From the NCBI GenBank assembly GCA_964017045.1, contig OZ024810.1:14123342-14187341 (forward strand): 64,000 bases of DNA. Direction: 5' to 3'. The translations under genes and the position numbers were made by a program. Source of the DNA: Omphiscola glabra (lineage: Eukaryota > Mollusca > Gastropoda > Lymnaeidae). The notes beneath the pieces are model-generated. The model had not been told where the DNA came from. It ran no database searches and saw only the letters and a program-made list of their open reading frames with translations. Positions 60,500 through 64,000 of the stretch are shown piece by piece (the stretch's first letter is position 1; every line of letters begins with the position of its first letter).

Positions 60500-61170
60500 T
60501 CTGTAGGTAAATGTCCTTTAACTTTAAGAAAACAAGGACAAGTTGAATACGCCACAACTGTATGGAATCCCCACGAACAACAGGACAAAACTCTCATAGA
60601 GACTATGCAGAGAGGTGCTGCCAGATATGCCTACAACAACTATAGAGACAGAGAGAGTGGCACAGTCACACATCATATGCTCAACAACTCAGGATTGACC
60701 AGCCTAGAAGAATGAAGGAGAATCAACAGAATAGGCGAATAGGGATGTTGTACAAAATCAGTAACAGCATGATTGCGATCAACAAAGCTGAATTCTTCAA
60801 ACCCTCGGACGAAAGAAGAAGAGAAAAAATGATGCATCAAGTGCAAGATTTCCCACTACTCTGTTCCATTCATTCTTCTCTCAGACAATCTGAGTGGAAC
60901 AACCCCCCCCCCCCCCCCCAAAGTCGTTCAAGACCCCTGCAGTCACCCCCAACCCCCCCCCCCCCCCCCAAGCCCAATGTCTTGAAAATAATTTTAACCT
61001 TTTAACTCCACCACTTGACAATGCTTAACCCAACCCTCCTCCCTCCATCCCCACCCCAAGCTATGGCTATTTAACCTTTATACACGACTGGCACAGACGT
61101 GGGCCTGGAGTGTCTGGACATCACCACGGTACCTTCAACGCTCGAGAGTGCCCGGTCCCTACAGGAAGAA
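60500..61170 (+). mobile_element. Decayed LINE C-terminus and 3' UTR
   Basis: Two frames in series (60497-60715 and 60712-61005) encode 'QVEYATTVWNPHEQQDKTLI', 'MQRGAARYAYNNYRDRESGT', then 'NRIGMLYKISNSMIAINKAE'. This is the C-terminal part common to jockey/CR1/L2-type LINE proteins ('LEYA--VW-PH', 'IE--QRRAAR', 'R---MLYKI'). A one-base shift near 60712 and two 17-base C runs (60903-60919 and 60953-60969) interrupt it. The region up to about 61170 is probably its 3' UTR. Confidence 0.8.
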
Positions 61171-62211
61171 GTAGACTGATGATTTATATGACAAACATGT
61201 AATTTATGTAAGCATTGTAGGCTACCTTAACATATTTGGTGTGCAAATTTCAGTCTAATAATAACTTATTGTGATTTCAATACTGCTCCAAACTTTAAAT
61301 TCTGACAAAGTTTATGTATAAAGTATAAAACATAGGAACACTAAGCTTACAATATTTTACAATAAAAAAAATTGTTTTCTTTGTTATTATAAGTGATATT
61401 GATTACGATTTTATTGATCAACATCTTTGTTTTGTTTTTTTAAATACTGTTATGATCAGACCTCTTAAGTTGATATTATATAGATTGAGTTAACATTAAA
61501 TTATCAGTCTGGACATATATCAAAATATTTTCTCCAAAAAAAAAAAAGGAGTTAAATATAGCCTTTAATACCTACCTTATAAAAACATTTTTGATATTGT
61601 TGTGACCCGTCATTATAAATAAATTACTTATCTTTCTCATTTATCTAGATTTTGTTAAAAAAATAAATAGTTGGCACTGCCTTGCATAGCATATTAAGCA
61701 ATTGCTATTTTTGGGCAGACCAGGAGTTCTCAACGTTTTTGCAGCACAACATTCCCATGATAAGAATTCTATAAAAAAATGCAAATATACCCGATTTCTG
61801 GGTCTTCCCCACCCCCTGGCACTGTCCCCTGTACCCCTTGGCATAGATCACCATACACATTTAATACACTTTCAAATATTTTTCCAATACGGCAATACAT
61901 AGATAAACAAATGAGGTGTTTTTAGAGTACTTTTCATAATGTTCATTAGGTATTTATCAAAAGGTTTATTTAAAATTAAAATACTGTGATGACAGGTTGA
62001 TCAGTCCTTTATTTTAAGTCATTCATAAAAATTGTTAGATTTTTAATTTTAATGGGTGTCTTGACTTGGAACAGTAAATACATTTTTAATGTCAGTCACC
62101 TACAACCAAATTATAAATTACGCATCAAATAGTTGGTTTTACGATTAGTTTTGAAGTTGCATTTCACAGTAACATATTTTCATGCCATGATTAGTATTAT
62201 TAGTGGTTTTA
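61171..62211. other. AT-rich non-coding stretch
   Basis: No gene seen. Near 61720 'ccaggagttctcaacgtttt' resembles a hAT (SPIN/Charlie-type) terminus, but its partner end is not found. Confidence 0.4.
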
Positions 62212-62380
62212 TATAGCACGGTACCTCAGCCTAGGGCTGGGCTCACCACGCTGTACATACAATTTAACTAACATAATCATGAACTTGAAAATTAACATAC
62301 ATTAATTAAATAAAACAAAACAAATATATACTCACTCCACCCATTCCATAACTATTTACATGTAAAGCCATGGACGGCAC
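62212..62380 (-). mobile_element. LINE 3' UTR, interrupted by an LTR insertion
   Basis: Matches 2404-2620 in the same orientation: 'cctcagcctagggctgggct', 'aacataatcatgaac', 'gtaaagccatggacggcac'. It stops exactly where the LTR begins (TGTC at 62381), so the LTR landed in this older LINE. Confidence 0.75.
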
Positions 62381-63801
62381 TGTCGAAAATTCTATTCTTA
62401 TCTATATATTTCTGGTCCCCAAAATGTCGAACCACGAATAATTACTTTTCAGAACAGGGGATATATATATAGATAAAGGTCCCTAGCGATACGTTGATTA
62501 GTATTACTATGACTAAGTCTAGGGAATAATTACTACAATCAACAGTTATAACAATAACGTTACTATTACTTAAAAACACCAGTGGTTCAGCCACAAATAA
62601 TTATTTTAATTAGTAAAATACTAAATACATATAGAGACACATACAAATAGTAATACTTAATGTCGATACAAATACAATGCTTTACTAATAACTCAATGTT
62701 ATAATGCCGGACGTTCGGTGGAACGGTCGTCTCGGCTTGCCCTCTCTTGCCTGCTTCTCGTCTGCTATACACACTGCCAGACTCTTACAGCACACAACAA
62801 AGCCCTGGAAGGGTCGCCACTGGTCACTCAGGTGTGCAGGGGGTGGGGAGGAACTGCTCGCCACGCTCTGCTACCTCTACAACACTTCTGTTTGGGTCGT
62901 CTGCTGACCTTATATCTCTAGTGCGTTACTCGCTCGTTATTATCTGCCTTGTGCAGTTACTGCGTCAGGGTTAAACTGTTAACCGCTGACGTCTTATACA
63001 GTACTGAGTTCTAGTCTACTGAGCTCTGCTATGGCATATGCTTCTATAGCCCTGAGCCTACTCTCATTCAACTGACTGAACTGAGCTAACGTACTAACTG
63101 TATTAACTTACTAAACTAACTACTTCAACTGTACTAACTAACTACTAACTAACTACTAACTAACTGGCTGTAAAGAGAATAATAGATACAACATAAGCTA
63201 CAACTAAGAATTACAGTCTTATCACAATATTACTAATCATACATATAACGTAGTATTCTAACAATGACTTGATAACTAACTATAATCCTAACCTATCCTC
63301 TAACAAAATGCTAACATTACAAACATGTGAACTAACAACAATAATAATGTTACAAACCCTACGACACTTGACTGGACACACTCCAGAAAGCAAATAGTCA
63401 TAAGCCAGGCTCAGACTTGTCTGTCAATTACACTACCGTAATTACAGGGACGAGAGAGAGCGACTAACTGACTTACAACTCTATATATACTGGGATCCAG
63501 CCTAACGCTGACCTGTCCAGTTACCGGTGACCTCTGGGTCATACATATGATTAATATATTATATGCTAATTTTTCGCCTGGTCAACCAATGGTTCATCAG
63601 CTGACCCTAGGTCACAAGCTTGGTCGCACGCTGACCATTTTTCTGGTTGACCGGGAACTTCCATTGTTTCTGACTATGAGTCATTATTATCATCAGTACT
63701 GGCCTAATTGAGTCGATCACGTGACAAGCGACTGACAAGTGACCGGTAGGTTTGTGTGAGCCAGCGGGTCTCACACAAGTGAGGACCAGCGGGTCTCAAC
63801 A
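62381..63801 (-). mobile_element. LTR of an LTR retrotransposon (3' LTR by orientation)
   Basis: 1421 bp bounded by TGTCGAAAATTC and GGGTCTCAACA, i.e. TGT...ACA on either strand. On the minus strand it starts TGTTGAGACCCGC directly after a purine tract, the usual 3' LTR arrangement. It is related along its length to the solo LTR at 38672-40019. The expected 5-bp target repeat (ggcac on the left) cannot be checked because the element leaves the window. Superfamily is not determined; no gag or pol sequence is visible. Confidence 0.8.
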
Positions 63802-63814
63802 CTCCCCCCTTCTT
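63802..63814 (-). other. Polypurine tract next to the LTR
   Basis: Minus-strand AAGAAGGGGGGAG abuts the LTR start. In LTR retrotransposons and retroviruses this tract primes plus-strand DNA, and it sets the orientation of the element. Confidence 0.75.
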
Positions 63815-64000
63815 CACTTTGGGACAATACCCCGTATTGTCACACTTTACTTAACTAGGACATTCTAAGACTTGAAATTATACATTTTAACTTGAATAGA
63901 AATGGTAACCAATATACCTATCAAACATACATTCTCAGTGTATGAATATACATATCAAACATGCATTCATAGTGCATACAAGAATAATATCAATTGCAAG
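63815..64000 (-). mobile_element. Start of LTR retrotransposon interior, cut by the window
   Basis: AT-rich, with a short direct repeat ('atcaaacatacattctcagt' and 'atcaaacatgcattcatagt' at 63920-63980). No protein-coding frame yet; it would be the non-coding 3' part of the element. Confidence 0.5.

Overview
This window is animal nuclear DNA: AT-rich, with intron-split genes and a very high load of transposons and tandem repeats. A gastropod mollusc is my best guess. That rests mainly on a SPIN-type hAT element (a family reported in the pond snail Lymnaea stagnalis) together with DNAJC7 and paraoxonase homologues. The phylum is an inference, not a proof.

Three host genes are supported by reading frames that stay open across GT/AG splice junctions. 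(1) Positions 2240-4020 on + hold the last two coding exons of a DNAJC7-type co-chaperone (end of the J domain plus the C-terminal tail), followed by a 3' UTR with AATAAA at 5131. (2) Positions 30741-36036 on + hold a small type I membrane protein with a signal peptide, one Ig-like domain and one transmembrane helix. It is either 234 residues, or 200 residues if a terminal exon at 40427-40456 is used. (3) Positions 48217-57370 on - hold eight exons of a paraoxonase-like protein whose active-site histidines are kept but whose calcium ligands are partly replaced. Genes 2 and 3 are convergent. Two further exon-like blocks (16451-16817 and 19157-19545) may belong to another gene.

The rest is mostly mobile DNA. 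Non-LTR retrotransposons: a young 5'-truncated RTE-like copy with perfect 10-bp target-site duplications (20047-21595), an older LINE with a duplication (36445-38529), several decayed copies of a third family (1-515, 10640-10766, 31800-33470, 45640-46690), and L2/CR1-like 3' ends (2404-2760, 14171-14755, 60500-61170, 62212-62380). A tRNA-derived SINE (54062-54510) shares its 3' tail with the 14171 LINE. One solo LTR (38672-40019) has a 5-bp duplication, and a related LTR next to a polypurine tract runs off the right edge (62381-64000).

DNA transposons: a SPIN-like hAT MITE (11985-12184), two copies of a hAT MITE with telomere-like inner repeats and perfect 8-bp duplications (7864-8068, 59545-59778), a 731-bp hAT element (27250-27980), two long-palindrome Mutator-like MITEs (23344-23787, 28673-29067), and two pogo/Tigger-like copies in opposite orientation (42880-44116, 48907-49919). 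The first pogo-like copy carries two nested hAT insertions; the second shows the empty sites. At least twenty poly(G)/poly(C) runs of nine bases or more, and many 18-31 bp minisatellites, are scattered through the window. No rRNA, functional tRNA or CRISPR array was seen.
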